DNA of 64,000 nucleotides from Pedobacter sp. KBS0701 (GCF_005938645.2 NZ_CP042171.1:3162001-3226000), one strand, 5' to 3'. Positions 26,450 to 36,009 are shown, counted from the stretch's first letter. Numbers and translations are program-made. The notes: generated by a model not told the origin, from the letters alone.

Positions 26450-27193
26450 ATGTCTAAAACGAATGAAACCGGCCACGCCAAAAACGTAGCCAACTTCGAA
26501 ACCCTTTTAAGTTATGTAACCGGTTATGGCGCGGTGTACAACCCCAGCAATGCCAACATCCAGTTGAGTGCTTTAACCGAAAAGGCCTCCGCAGCCAAAA
26601 CCATTAACGAGCAGGTGCACGATGCTGCCGCTAAAAACAGCAACGCCATAGCCCTGCGCGATCTGGCTTTTGCCCCCTTAAAAAAGTTGAGTACCCGTGT
26701 GCTGAGTGCCGTTAAGGCCAACAGTGTACCGCAACAGGTATTGGATAATGCCGTAAGCCACCACCGCAAAATACAGGGGCAAAGGGCAAGCGCCAAACTC
26801 ACCGCCGAAGAAAAAAATAACCTGGCCGCCAGCGGTACGGTGGTTAACCAGGTTTCGGCCTCGCAACAGAGTTACGATAACCTCCTCGATACGTTAGATA
26901 AGCAGATTAAACTTTTAGCCACCATACCACAGTACGCCCCTAACGAGGTAGATTTGCAGCTGGCCAGCCTCACCACTTTATATAACGATTTATTGCAGAA
27001 AAACCGCGATGTGGTAGCCAACACCTCGCAGTTGAGCAACCTGCGCATTAACCGCAACAATGTGCTTTATGATGCAGAAACGGGTATAGTGGCCCTGGCG
27101 CAGGATGTGAAAAACTATGTGAGATCTGTTTTTGGCTCAACCAGCCCCCAATACAAACAAATTTCGGGTATTCCGGTCCGAAACCTGACTTAA
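26450..27193 (+). CDS. Conserved-looking 247-aa helical protein with internal duplication
   Basis: The protein has no signal peptide or membrane segment and is predicted by eye to be mostly helical, rich in Ala, Asn, Gln and Ser. It is an internal duplication with an offset of 132 residues: YNPSNANIQLSALT (30-43) aligns with YAPNEVDLQLASLT (162-175), and Arg70 with its following helix aligns with Arg202 and its helix. The ends GHAKNVANFETLLSYVTGYG and VRSVFGSTSPQYKQISGI look conserved; I recall similar proteins in other Bacteroidota, with no known function. Its codon choice is GC-richer than that of the neighbouring defence genes. It lies upstream of the 21-bp tandem array and downstream of, but opposite to, the restriction operon. 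Confidence 0.8.
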   Translation: MSKTNETGHAKNVANFETLLSYVTGYGAVYNPSNANIQLSALTEKASAAKTINEQVHDAAAKNSNAIALRDLAFAPLKKLSTRVLSAVKANSVPQQVLDNAVSHHRKIQGQRASAKLTAEEKNNLAASGTVVNQVSASQQSYDNLLDTLDKQIKLLATIPQYAPNEVDLQLASLTTLYNDLLQKNRDVVANTSQLSNLRINRNNVLYDAETGIVALAQDVKNYVRSVFGSTSPQYKQISGIPVRNLT

Positions 27194-27355
27194 AATACTC
27201 ATAATACCCTAAAAAAATCATCCCTAATTTATTTCCCTATTTCCATTTAACAGGCACCAAACGGGTTGCTGTTTCTCTTTAAGGCCATACTTAGCGGTAA
27301 AATGGCTCATTGCATCTCCTCAACTCTCTCCTATAACCGCTAAACTACCTGCTGC

Positions 27356-27829
27356 AACGTCTGAACTATCGACCGCAACGTCTGAACTGTCGACTGCAAC
27401 CTCTGAACTATCGACCGCAACCTCTGAACTATCGACCGCAACCTCTGAACTATCCACCGCAACGTTTGAACTGTCGACCGCAAAGTCTGAACTATCGACC
27501 GTAAAGTCTGAACTATCGACCGTAAAGTCTGAACTACCGACTGCAAACTCTGAACTACCGACTGCAAAGCCTGAACTACTGACTGCAAAGTCTGAACTAT
27601 CGACCGCAAAGTCTGAACTATCGACCGCAAAGTCTGAACTATCGACTGCAACCTCTGAACTATCGACTGTAACGTCTGAACTAACGACCGCAACGTTTGA
27701 ACTACCGACTGCAACGTCTGAACTATCGACTGCAACGTTTGAACTGTCGACCGCAACCTCTGAACTACCGACCGCAACGTCTGAACTGTCGACTGCAACG
27801 TCTGAACTAACGACTGCAAAGTCTGAGCT
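27356..27829. repeat. 21-bp tandem repeat array, about 22.5 copies
   Basis: The unit is AACGTCTGAACTATCGACCGC with variation at a few positions (AAC/AAG, GTC/CTC/GTT, ATC/GTC/ACC, ACC/ACT). All units keep the 21-bp length, so three non-stop frames stay open. On the minus strand one frame reads VQTLRSI heptads and another SSDVAVD. No start codon with a convincing context leads into any of these frames, so I do not call a gene. There are no unique spacers, which excludes a CRISPR array. Confidence 0.9.
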
Positions 27830-28257
27830 ACGCATTAAGATTCCCGTCTGCGCGGTAATGAAGGATTTATTGGTTGAACAACTATCAGGCACCATGCGAT
27901 CTGCACCCTGCTACCCGGCCTGGGATATGATGGAAGGAGATCCTTCGACTACGCTCAGGATGACAAAAAACCGGAGGAAAATACAAGGAGGATGAATTGA
28001 TCGCGATTGAAAGAACGCGATAAATCCACTGCTCCATGCAATCTGCTCCATGCTATCCGGCCTAGGAAATGATGGAAGGAGATCCTTCGACTACGCTCAG
28101 GACGTTAAAGCTTTTGCACCTCCTTTCGACCTACCACTGCCCAGAGGCAGCACGCCCTCCCCGATCCTTGATAAGCTTGTCCCGAACATTCTTCGGGAGG
28201 GCTTGTGCCGGCGACCTCAAAGCTTTGACGAATTTATCCGACATCAGATCCAAGTCT

Positions 28258-28323
28258 TTCAGTTATGCCTTTGTGTTTGTTGTTTTCAACGGCAGGCATG
28301 CTTTCGCTGCGCTCAGGTTTGTT
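28258..28323. repeat. Short mosaic module, second copy
   Basis: Nearly identical to 11491-11556, but here followed by TCTTTTCTATCAAGAGAAAA and the GAGCCCCCTCGG hairpin module. Confidence 0.7.
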
Positions 28324-28510
28324 TCTTTTCTATCAAGAGAAAAGAAAGAGCCCCCTCGGTGGCGGCGAACCGAGGCAAGCCCGAGCTGAGGGCAAAGAAA
28401 AGAAAGCGTATTAAGATTAGCCTCGCTGAGCAATCATGGCTCCCGCCTGCGCGGGATTCTATAGCTATCGGATGACGACCTGTTGAGATAAAGGATTCTA
28501 ATAAAAGGGT

Positions 28511-28606
28511 CGTCATCTCGACTGGAGTGCAACGGAATGGAGAGATCTTTGTACCATGTTATTGAAATCAAATTTAAAAGATCTCTCCGCTACGGTCGAG
28601 ATGACG
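28511..28606. repeat. Palindromic intergenic element, type B
   Basis: CGTCATCTCGACTGGAGTGC at the left pairs with CGGTCGAGATGACG at the right; GGAGAGATCTTT and AGATCTCTCCGC form the inner stem. Confidence 0.75.
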
Positions 28607-28876
28607 AATTGATCGAGGCGGAATGACTTAATGATAAAAACATTACTAATGAGATTGCTTCGTCGGCTGAAAAAGCCTTCTCGCAATGACGGATTCATCG
28701 TGATTTAGATAACGCGAATGATTCTCTGCTCCCTGCTACCCGGCCTGGGATATGATGGAAGGATATCCTTCGACTACGCTCAGGATGACAAAAACGGGAG
28801 GAAAATACAACGATGATGAATTGACCGCGATTGAAAGAACGCGATAAATCCACTGCCCCATGCTATCTGCTCCCTG

Positions 28877-29056
28877 CTATCCGGCATGGCAGATTTTCGC
28901 AGGAAAAAGCACGGAAATCTTTGCAGTCCCCCCCTCATAACCCCACAGCCCCAGGCAGGATCAAAGCGGGAGCGGGGGGAAAAGCAAGGGTAAGAGCCTC
29001 GATGCTGCCGCAATTGAGATTTCCGTCGCTTTTTACAAGAAAGGATGCGAGCCTTG
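28877..29056. repeat. Long repeat, diverged copy 3
   Basis: From GCTATCCGGCATGGCAGATT to GGATGCGAGCCT this matches the 230-bp repeats at 11261 and 12051, with a deletion near the end (AAGAATTGC... missing) and scattered changes. It then continues into the TGATTTTTGGTTACC module, as copy 2 does. Confidence 0.8.
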
Positions 29057-29470
29057 ATTTTTGGTTACCTTTTTATCAAGAAAAAGGTAAGAGCCCCTCG
29101 GTGGCGGCGAACCGAGGCAAGCCCGAGCTGAGGGAAAAAATGCACCCTATTAACCTAACTTAAAAGATTTCTCCGCTACGGTCGAAATGACGGATTGTTC
29201 GCGATAACGGCAATTAAAAGATCCTTCGTACCTCAGGATGACAGAAAACAATACGGCAAGACCGAGCGAAAGCATTAAGATTAGCTTCGCTGAGCACTTC
29301 GTGGTTCCCGCCTGCGCGGGAATGACGACCGCACTATATAGCGAGCGTCATAGAAACATTTTTTAACCACAAAAAAAGCACCAAGAACATCGCGTCCTTA
29401 GTGCCTAAATTTATACACAAGCCTATAAAACCTTAAAGATGTTATAGGCTTAGCTATAGTATTTTACAAA

Positions 29471-30877
29471 TTAATTCCAGCCGCCGCCTAACGAGCGATA
29501 CAAACCAACAACAGCATTCAGCTGCTCTGTTTTAATCGTAGTTAATTCCAGTTCGCTCTGCAATAAATTGCCCTGTGCGGTAATCACCTCTAAATAATTA
29601 GCCATACCACTTTTAAATAACAAACTTGCATTTCTTGATGCCTGTTGTAAAGTTTGTGCCCTTTTCTCCGCAATGCTATATTGCGTTTTTAACTTCTCTA
29701 CTTTCGTTAACTCATCAGAAACTTCGCCAACTGCATTTAATACCGACTGACGGAACTGGATCACCGATTTCTCACGGTCGATTTTAGCCAGCTCTAAATT
29801 GCTTTTTAACTGACCTCTTTGAAAAATAGGCTGGGTAATCCCTGCCCCAACCAAACCGAACAACGATGCCGGTACATTAAACCAGTTGCTGGCTTTAAAA
29901 GAGTTGATGCCTCCGCTTGCGGTAATCACCAATGAAGGATATAAACTGGCTTTAGCCACCCCAACCCTTGCATTGGCAACGGTTAAAGCCAGCTCTGCAC
30001 TTTTAATATCAGGCCTGCGGCTTAACATCGATGAAGGGAAACCTGCATTCAGGTCTTGCGGGATAGTCATATTATCCAAACGGCTCTCGCGCTTAATGGC
30101 TTTAGGCAAAGTACCAATCAGTACACTTAAAGCATTTTCCTGTAAGGTTACACTCTGCTCTAAACGTGGGATCAACTGTGCTGCATTTAACTGCTGTGCC
30201 TGCGCCTGCTGTATCGCCAGCGAAGTTACCTGACCAGCATCGAACTGTAAATTGATAATCCTTAAGGTACTGTCGTTCAGTTTTAAGTTCTTTTTCGCGA
30301 TTTCCAATTGCGCATCGAGCATTAACAGGTTGTAATAACCTTGTGCAACATTGGCCACTAAACGGGTTTGAACGGCTTTACGTGCCTCTTCTGTCTGCAA
30401 AAAACTGGCTAAAGCGCCAGCTTTTTGATTGCGGATTTTACCCCAGATATCGGCTTCCCAAACCAAACCCAGATTCGCATTATAATCTTCGATGTGTGTG
30501 GAACCTGTAAACTGGTTCAGGCTTAAGCCATTTAAACTGTTATCACTCGGGCGGCTCGAATTTGCCGACACCTGTAATTTCAATTCAGGTAAATAACCCA
30601 GTTTTGATTGTTTAAACAATACTTCAGCAGCATCGATATTTTTCAATGCAATCTGCATATCGTAATTTTTAACCAAAGCTGTATCAATTAAATTTTGAAC
30701 AGTAAGGTCGTTGATAAAACTCTTCAATGGCATACTGCCAACACTCGAAGAATCTTTAGGCAATGAATTTCTGAATAAGCCTGGCGCAATATTGGGCAGG
30801 GCTGTATCTTTCGAAACCGAACATCCGCTCCAGATTAAAGCAAGGAGCAGGATGGTAATGATATTAAACCGTTTCAT
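29471..30877 (-). CDS. RND efflux outer membrane lipoprotein (TolC/OprM/NodT family)
   Basis: The 468-aa product has a lipoprotein signal with Cys19 (LIWSGCSVS), as in OprM-type channels. Two OEP repeats are visible. One runs from about residue 60, with FINDLTVQNLIDTALVKNYD and the long helices carrying VQTRLVANVAQGYYNLL. The second starts near LSRRPDIKSAELALTVANARV, the family signature for the second repeat. It forms the trimeric outer membrane exit duct for the pump encoded upstream; its start overlaps the pump gene by 14 bp, so the two are translationally coupled. It is the last gene of the TetR-controlled operon. Confidence 0.95.
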   Translation of the reverse strand: MKRFNIITILLLALIWSGCSVSKDTALPNIAPGLFRNSLPKDSSSVGSMPLKSFINDLTVQNLIDTALVKNYDMQIALKNIDAAEVLFKQSKLGYLPELKLQVSANSSRPSDNSLNGLSLNQFTGSTHIEDYNANLGLVWEADIWGKIRNQKAGALASFLQTEEARKAVQTRLVANVAQGYYNLLMLDAQLEIAKKNLKLNDSTLRIINLQFDAGQVTSLAIQQAQAQQLNAAQLIPRLEQSVTLQENALSVLIGTLPKAIKRESRLDNMTIPQDLNAGFPSSMLSRRPDIKSAELALTVANARVGVAKASLYPSLVITASGGINSFKASNWFNVPASLFGLVGAGITQPIFQRGQLKSNLELAKIDREKSVIQFRQSVLNAVGEVSDELTKVEKLKTQYSIAEKRAQTLQQASRNASLLFKSGMANYLEVITAQGNLLQSELELTTIKTEQLNAVVGLYRSLGGGWN

Positions 30878-33800
30878 AAACTACATGATTATTATTTACA
30901 GGTTCTCCATGGTGGTGAACAACCTCATTTCTTGATTTTTTTGATATTTTTTCCTGTAAAGCCTGGAAGATGACAAAGAGTACCGGAATGATGAACAAAC
31001 CTAAAATTACGCCCGATACCATACCCCCTGCTGCACCGATACTGATGGAGTGGTTACCCTGTGCTGATGGACCTGTTGCAATACTCATCGGGAACAAACC
31101 AAACACAAAGGCCAGTGAGGTCATAATGATCGGTCTGATCCTTAATCTTGCTGCTTCTATAGCCGAATCAACCAAACTGAGTCCTGCCTTTCGTCGCTGC
31201 ACCGCAAACTCCACAATCAGGATGGCGTTTTTAGCCAGCAACCCGATAAGCATGATCAATGCTACCTGCACATAAATGTTATTTTCGATACCGGTTAAGC
31301 CTAATACCACAAACACACCGAATACACCGGTAGGGATAGATAAGATTACCGCCAATGGCAGGATATAACTCTCGTACTGTGCTGATAATAAGAAGTAAAC
31401 AAACACCAAACAAAGCAGGAATATCACTGTAGACTGTCCGCCTGAAGAAATCTCCTCACGTGTTTGTCCCGAGAATTCGTAAGCATAACCGGTTGGCAAT
31501 TGTTCTCTGGCGGTTTCTTCTATCGCTTTAATTGCATCACCAGAACTGAAGCCTGGTTTAGGGATTGCATTTACCTCGATAGAGTTAAACAGGTTATAAC
31601 GCGAAGCCGTTTCAGAACCATATACACGGGTTAATTTAACCAGGGTACTGATGGGCACACTTTCTCCGTTTTTGTTTTTCACAAACACACGGTCGATACT
31701 TGCCGGATCGGTTCTGTCGGCCACATCAGCCTGAACAACCACACGATAGTATTTACCAAAGCGGTTAAAATCTGATGCCTGTGCAGTACCAAAATAAGTC
31801 TGCATGGTTTGCAGGATATCTTTTTTGCTTACGCCCAGTTGATCGGCTTTTTCGTCGTTAACATCCAGTTGCAACTGCGGATAATCTGCTTTATAAGAAG
31901 TAAAAGCATAAGCAATAGCCGGTTTTGTCATTAACTTGCCGATAAAGTTATTAGCTACACCACTAAATTTATCCAGCCTACCATTCGTTTTATCCTGTAA
32001 CATCACGTTCATGGCCTCTACATTACTAAAGCCCGGAACGGTTGGGAAACTAAATACAAAGAAGGTACCGGCAGATATGGCGGCCATTTTAGCCCTTACA
32101 ATATTTTGGATTTCATCGATATTTTTTACCGCCCCTCTTTCGTCATTTGGTTTTAACAATAAGAAAATCTGTCCAGCCGATGGGCTGTTGGATGCCGTTA
32201 AAAAGTTATAACCCGCCAGCGACATCACAAATCTTGCTGATGGCATCGCCCTCAACTCTGCTTCGGCCTGTTTTAATATTTTATTGGTATTGGCTAATGA
32301 TGTTCCTGATGGACTGGCAACCGCGATCGCCACGAAACCCTGATCCTCTGTAGGAATAAAGCCTGTTTTTGTTCTGCCTACCAGAAAAATAGTAACCAAA
32401 ACAATTAAGGCCAGTCCGCCCATACTGATCCATTTGTTACGGATCAGTACTTTCAAGCCGCCAACATAACGGTTGGTCATATAATTGAACCCGCCATTAA
32501 AACCTGCATAAAACTTTTCTACAAAACCTTTTTTAGGCGCGTTATGACCACCTTCGGCATGTTTGTTCTTTAAAAATAAGGCCGCCAATGCAGGACTTAA
32601 AGTTAAAGCGTTAACAGCCGAAATGATAATGGCGATGGCCATGGTTAAGGCGAACTGTTTGTAGAAGATACCTGTTGAGCCGGTCATAAAGCCAACCGGT
32701 AAAAATACCGCTGCCATAACCAGGGTAATCGATATAATGGCCCCGGTAATTTCGCTCATCGCCTGGGTAGTTGCTTCTTTCGGACTAAGCGAAGGATTTT
32801 CTTCCATTTTGGCATGCACCGCTTCTACCACCACAATTGCATCATCTACCACGATACCAATGGCCAGCACCAGTGCAAACAGGGTTAACAGATTAACCGA
32901 GAAGCCGAATAACTGCATGAAAAAGAACGTACCGATAATCGCCACCGGAACGGCAATAGCCGGAATTAAGGTAGACCTGAAATCCTGAAGGAAGATAAAC
33001 ACCACGATAAATACGAGTAAAAAGGCTTCGATCAAAGTGTGCTCCACCTGGTTGATGGATTCATCAAGATCGGTTTTGGTACGGTAAAACTGATTGTATT
33101 TAATACCTGCAGGGAAATCTTTCGATAGTTTTGCCAACAGTTTATCAATGGCAATCTGGATTTCGTTGGCATTAGAGCCCGATAACTGGATTACACCAAT
33201 GGTAATTCCATCGTGTCCGTTTAAACGGTTCACACTACCATAACTGTATGCACCCAATTCTACACGGGCCACATCTTTTAAACGTAATATAGAACCATCA
33301 GAATTAGAGCGGATCGCAATATTTTGATACTCCTCTGGTTTGGTAAGCTTACCTTTATATTTAATGATATATTCAAAAGCTTCGCTGCTTCTCTCACCAA
33401 AGCGACCAGGTGCTGCTTCCAGGTTTTTGTCCTGAATGGCGGTGATCACTTCATTGGGTGTAATTTTGTAAGTGGCCAATTGACTTGGGTTTAGCCAAAT
33501 CCGCATTGAATAATCTTTAATACCACCAAATACGCTGGCCGAACCTACACCCGGGATACGTTTAAGTTCAGGGATGATATTGATCTGCGCATAGTTGTTT
33601 ACAAAAACGGCATCGTATTTTTTCGGATCTTCTGAGTACACCCCGATGGCCCCGATAAAACTGTTTTGCTGTTTGGTTGTGGTGATACCATATTGTACAA
33701 CCTCTGCAGGTAACTGGCTGGTGGCCTGCGAAACCCGGTTTTGCACGTTAACCGCTGCCTGGTCGGGGTTGGTACCCTGTTGAAAGTAAACGGTAATCGC

Positions 33801-34064
33801 TAAGGTACCGTCGTTACTGGCGCTGGAGGTCATGTAGGTCATGTTCTCCACACCATTAATGGCTTCCTCCAATGATGGAGTTACCGAACGTAAAATCGTT
33901 TCGGCATTGGCCCCTGGGTACACTGCGGTTACCAATACCGACGGAGGTGCGATATTTGGAAAGCGCTCTAAGGGCAACTTTGTTAAGCCCAGTATACCAA
34001 CTATTACCAATAAGATGGAAATAACAGTTGAAAGTACAGGCCTGTCTATAAATTTCTGAAACAT
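30864..34064 (-). CDS. RND multidrug efflux permease (AcrB/MexB family, HAE1)
   Basis: The permease has 1066 aa, the normal size. It opens with MFQKFIDRPVLSTVISILLV, the canonical first membrane helix. The porter domains include PSVLVTAVYPGANAETIL and the VGSASVFGGIKDYSMRIWL strand. The proton-relay double Asp lies in membrane helix 4 (AIGIVVDDAIVVVEAV). The second half has GLLAKNAILIVEFA and FVFGLFPMSIATGPSAQG. Substrates cannot be deduced reliably; HAE1 pumps usually export hydrophobic or amphiphilic toxic compounds from the inner leaflet and periplasm. It stands between the adaptor gene (24 bp gap) and the outer membrane channel gene (14 bp overlap). Confidence 0.97.
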   Translation of the reverse strand: MFQKFIDRPVLSTVISILLVIVGILGLTKLPLERFPNIAPPSVLVTAVYPGANAETILRSVTPSLEEAINGVENMTYMTSSASNDGTLAITVYFQQGTNPDQAAVNVQNRVSQATSQLPAEVVQYGITTTKQQNSFIGAIGVYSEDPKKYDAVFVNNYAQINIIPELKRIPGVGSASVFGGIKDYSMRIWLNPSQLATYKITPNEVITAIQDKNLEAAPGRFGERSSEAFEYIIKYKGKLTKPEEYQNIAIRSNSDGSILRLKDVARVELGAYSYGSVNRLNGHDGITIGVIQLSGSNANEIQIAIDKLLAKLSKDFPAGIKYNQFYRTKTDLDESINQVEHTLIEAFLLVFIVVFIFLQDFRSTLIPAIAVPVAIIGTFFFMQLFGFSVNLLTLFALVLAIGIVVDDAIVVVEAVHAKMEENPSLSPKEATTQAMSEITGAIISITLVMAAVFLPVGFMTGSTGIFYKQFALTMAIAIIISAVNALTLSPALAALFLKNKHAEGGHNAPKKGFVEKFYAGFNGGFNYMTNRYVGGLKVLIRNKWISMGGLALIVLVTIFLVGRTKTGFIPTEDQGFVAIAVASPSGTSLANTNKILKQAEAELRAMPSARFVMSLAGYNFLTASNSPSAGQIFLLLKPNDERGAVKNIDEIQNIVRAKMAAISAGTFFVFSFPTVPGFSNVEAMNVMLQDKTNGRLDKFSGVANNFIGKLMTKPAIAYAFTSYKADYPQLQLDVNDEKADQLGVSKKDILQTMQTYFGTAQASDFNRFGKYYRVVVQADVADRTDPASIDRVFVKNKNGESVPISTLVKLTRVYGSETASRYNLFNSIEVNAIPKPGFSSGDAIKAIEETAREQLPTGYAYEFSGQTREEISSGGQSTVIFLLCLVFVYFLLSAQYESYILPLAVILSIPTGVFGVFVVLGLTGIENNIYVQVALIMLIGLLAKNAILIVEFAVQRRKAGLSLVDSAIEAARLRIRPIIMTSLAFVFGLFPMSIATGPSAQGNHSISIGAAGGMVSGVILGLFIIPVLFVIFQALQEKISKKSRNEVVHHHGEPVNNNHVVYETV

Positions 34065-34088
34065 GATTGCTTAAACTTTAATGGTTTG

Positions 34089-35291
34089 TTATTTTTTTGT
34101 TTTTGCAACGGCTACTTTATCTGCTGCTTTTTGAGGTTGGATCACCATACCTTCCTGTAATTTATCAACGCCGCTCAACACGATCTGGTCGCCAACTTTT
34201 ACCCCGTCTTTAACCAGGTAATTTTCGCCGGCTTTACCCACAATGGTAATGGCTTGTTTTTTCACTTTACTGCTATCGCCTACAGTAAATACAAATACTT
34301 TATCCTGCATTTCTACTGTCGACGACTGCGGTACCAGAATGGCATTATCGTGCTGTAAACCTAAACGGATCTTACCGGTATTACCCGAGCGAAGAATGCC
34401 ACTTGCGTTAGGGAAACTGGCCCTTAAAGTAATGGCACCTGTGTTTTTATCAAACTGACCATCGATCATATCGATCTTACCTTTAATCGGGTAAGCGGAA
34501 TTATCAGCCAGTAAAAGTTCTACTGCCGGTAAATGTTTAATCCTGTCGGCAGGCGTTTTACCCGGGTAGTTGGCGTTAAAGTTGTTGAAGTCGTTTTCAG
34601 CAAGGGAGAAATAAACATGTACTTCGTGGATATCTGATAATTGCGTTAATGCAGTTTGATCAGTTGGAGAAACCAAACTTCCCTGTTTTTTAGGGATACG
34701 GCCAATGTAACCGCTTACGGTAGCCTTAACATTGGTATAACCTAAGTTAATCTGTGCCGAAGCAACACTGGCTCTGGCTTGTTCGGCATTGGCCTGCGCA
34801 ATTTTATAAGCCGTTTTGGCTGTTTTTAACTGAAAATCAGAAACTACCTTATTCTGAACAAGTGGTGTTAATTTATCAACTTCCAATTGAGCGTTTAAAA
34901 TAGCCGCTTCTGCAGCATGTAAACTGGCTTTGGCATTGTTTAAAGCCTCGCGGTAAGGGTTTTCATTGATTTTAAACAGGGTTTGTCCGGCAGTTACATA
35001 AGCGCCTTCGTTAACCAAAACGCTTTGTAAATAACCACTAACCTGCGGACGGACATCGATATCAACAGCACCCTGAATGGAGGCCGGGTATTCGATATAC
35101 GTGGTTTCTGTACTCGCATTAATGGCGCTTACAGGCAAGGCCGGTGGTGGCGGTGCGGCTGCAGCCTGATCGGGAGATGACTTACAACTCACCAAAATTA
35201 TAGATAGAAGAGAAATTGTTAACAATAACTTAATACTATTAAACCATTTAACGGTGTTAAGTAAGGGATACAAGCGGTGTAGAGATTTCAT
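34089..35291 (-). CDS. RND efflux periplasmic adaptor lipoprotein (AcrA/MexA family)
   Basis: The 400-aa protein has a long basic n-region and a lipoprotein signal ending at Cys36 (SIILVSCKSS), so it is anchored in the inner membrane. The lipoyl/hairpin region follows: IDVRPQVSGYLQSVLVNEG, then TLFKINENPYREAL and the coiled-coil hairpin with ANAEQARASVASAQINLGYTN. The beta-barrel domain has VHVYFSLAENDF. The ending KVGDQIVLSGVDKLQEGMVI is typical. It links permease and outer membrane channel. A 19-bp palindrome 35 bp upstream of the start is the likely TetR operator, and a second weaker copy lies inside the first codons (35248-35260). Confidence 0.96.
   Translation of the reverse strand: MKSLHRLYPLLNTVKWFNSIKLLLTISLLSIILVSCKSSPDQAAAAPPPPALPVSAINASTETTYIEYPASIQGAVDIDVRPQVSGYLQSVLVNEGAYVTAGQTLFKINENPYREALNNAKASLHAAEAAILNAQLEVDKLTPLVQNKVVSDFQLKTAKTAYKIAQANAEQARASVASAQINLGYTNVKATVSGYIGRIPKKQGSLVSPTDQTALTQLSDIHEVHVYFSLAENDFNNFNANYPGKTPADRIKHLPAVELLLADNSAYPIKGKIDMIDGQFDKNTGAITLRASFPNASGILRSGNTGKIRLGLQHDNAILVPQSSTVEMQDKVFVFTVGDSSKVKKQAITIVGKAGENYLVKDGVKVGDQIVLSGVDKLQEGMVIQPQKAADKVAVAKTKK
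35248..35260. promoter_or_regulatory. Secondary TetR operator-like site inside the adaptor gene
   Basis: TTAACGGTGTTAA is the same core as the two other sites in this operon (TTAAC-N3-GTTAA). It lies within the 5' coding part of the adaptor gene and could add repression by DNA looping or block elongation. Confidence 0.5.
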
Positions 35292-35325
35292 ATGATTAAA
35301 TTTAATTGGAATTAAAGTGTATAAT

Positions 35326-35344
35326 AATTTAACAGTGTTAAATT
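35326..35344. promoter_or_regulatory. Main TetR operator of the efflux operon
   Basis: AATTTAACAGTGTTAAATT is a perfect 19-bp palindrome centred on G35335, placed between the TetR gene and the adaptor start. A related imperfect text (TTACGGTGTAA) directly adjoins it. The half-site TTAAC recurs at 35248 and 35996. Confidence 0.7.
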
Positions 35345-35364
35345 ACGGTGTAAAAAAAATATTT

Positions 35365-35970
35365 TTAACTGTTAATAGATAATGTAATGCCTTTAATGGC
35401 GTCTTTCAAAATCTGTTGGTTTAGCTCGTCGGTCGTTCTTCCATTTGGTCGAACCAGGTTAATGGAAATTAAACCATGGATGATGGACCAATAGGTATAA
35501 TACTTCATACAGATATCATCATCATAAACCGGTTTCTTTTCGAATAAGGATTCGATCACATCGCCCAGCATACTGCTTACACTTTCGGCTTCAGGCAATG
35601 AATTTTTAACGGTACAACAAACCATATCCACACCATACATCAACTGATAAAATTCCTTGTGGGTAAAGGCGAAGTTCCAGTAGGCAATCCACATGGCTTC
35701 CATTTTATCTTCCGGAGATTCGTGCTGATCCCTGGCCTCGCGGATATCTTTCCCCAGTATTAAGTATCCCCTTCTGGTGAGTTCCAGTAAGATGCCGTCT
35801 TTGTTAGAAAAATATTCGTAAATAATTGGTGCAGTATATTCAATCTGGTCGGCAATTTTACGCATACTCAATGCCTGCCATCCCTCTGTTTGCACAATGT
35901 TCAAGGCAGCATCCAGAATTTTGGTTCTGGTTTCATCTTTTAAACGTAGAATTCTTTCTTTACTTCCCAT
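35365..35970 (-). CDS. TetR/AcrR-family repressor of the efflux operon
   Basis: From the ATG at 35970 the protein has 201 aa, the usual family size; an upstream start at 36039 would run through its own promoter and operator. The N-terminal helix-turn-helix is clear: ETRTKILDAALNIVQTEGWQ, then LSMRKIADQIEYTAPIIYEYFSNKDGILLEL. The C-terminal ligand domain is variable and holds YQLMYGVDMVCCTV. The gene lies directly upstream of the adaptor gene on the same strand. The presence of the same TTAAC-N3-GTTAA core at its own promoter and at the adaptor promoter supports a repressor of both. The inducer is unknown, probably a pump substrate. Confidence 0.93.
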   Translation of the reverse strand: MGSKERILRLKDETRTKILDAALNIVQTEGWQALSMRKIADQIEYTAPIIYEYFSNKDGILLELTRRGYLILGKDIREARDQHESPEDKMEAMWIAYWNFAFTHKEFYQLMYGVDMVCCTVKNSLPEAESVSSMLGDVIESLFEKKPVYDDDICMKYYTYWSIIHGLISINLVRPNGRTTDELNQQILKDAIKGITLSINS

Positions 35971-35995
35971 GACTGGAATATTAGGTGTAAATAAT

Positions 35996-36008
35996 CTAAC
36001 ACCGTTAA
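35996..36008. promoter_or_regulatory. TetR operator at its own promoter
   Basis: CTAACACCGTTAA is the inverted form of the TTAACGGTGTTAA site, with one base changed. It lies 1 bp downstream of the TetR gene's -7 element, where bound repressor would block initiation. Confidence 0.65.
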
Positions 36009-36009
36009 G

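Larger units (their letters stand above)
27194..29470. other. 2.3-kb repeat region without credible genes
   Basis: In order it holds a 160-bp AT-rich spacer, the 21-bp tandem array (27356-27829), and half palindromic elements (27940-27965, 28080-28105, 28765-28790). These are followed by the shared module at 28258-28323, the CCTCGGTGGCGGCGAACCGAGG hairpin modules (28351-28380, 29095-29120) and a full type B element (28511-28606). A third copy of the long repeat (28877-29056), degraded type C and D fragments (29214-29329) and a CACAAAAAAAGCACCAAGAA-type module (29365-29410) complete it. Open frames inside are by-products of the repeats. Confidence 0.6.

Noticed and set aside
27356..27829. CRISPR array
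   Set aside because: Units are contiguous 21-bp repeats without spacers, and no cas gene is present.
27320..27895. Long minus-strand open frame across the 21-bp array as a secreted or coiled-coil protein
   Set aside because: The frame stays open only because the repeat length is a multiple of three; a second minus frame is open as well, and no start with good context leads into either. Kept as a finding, not a gene.
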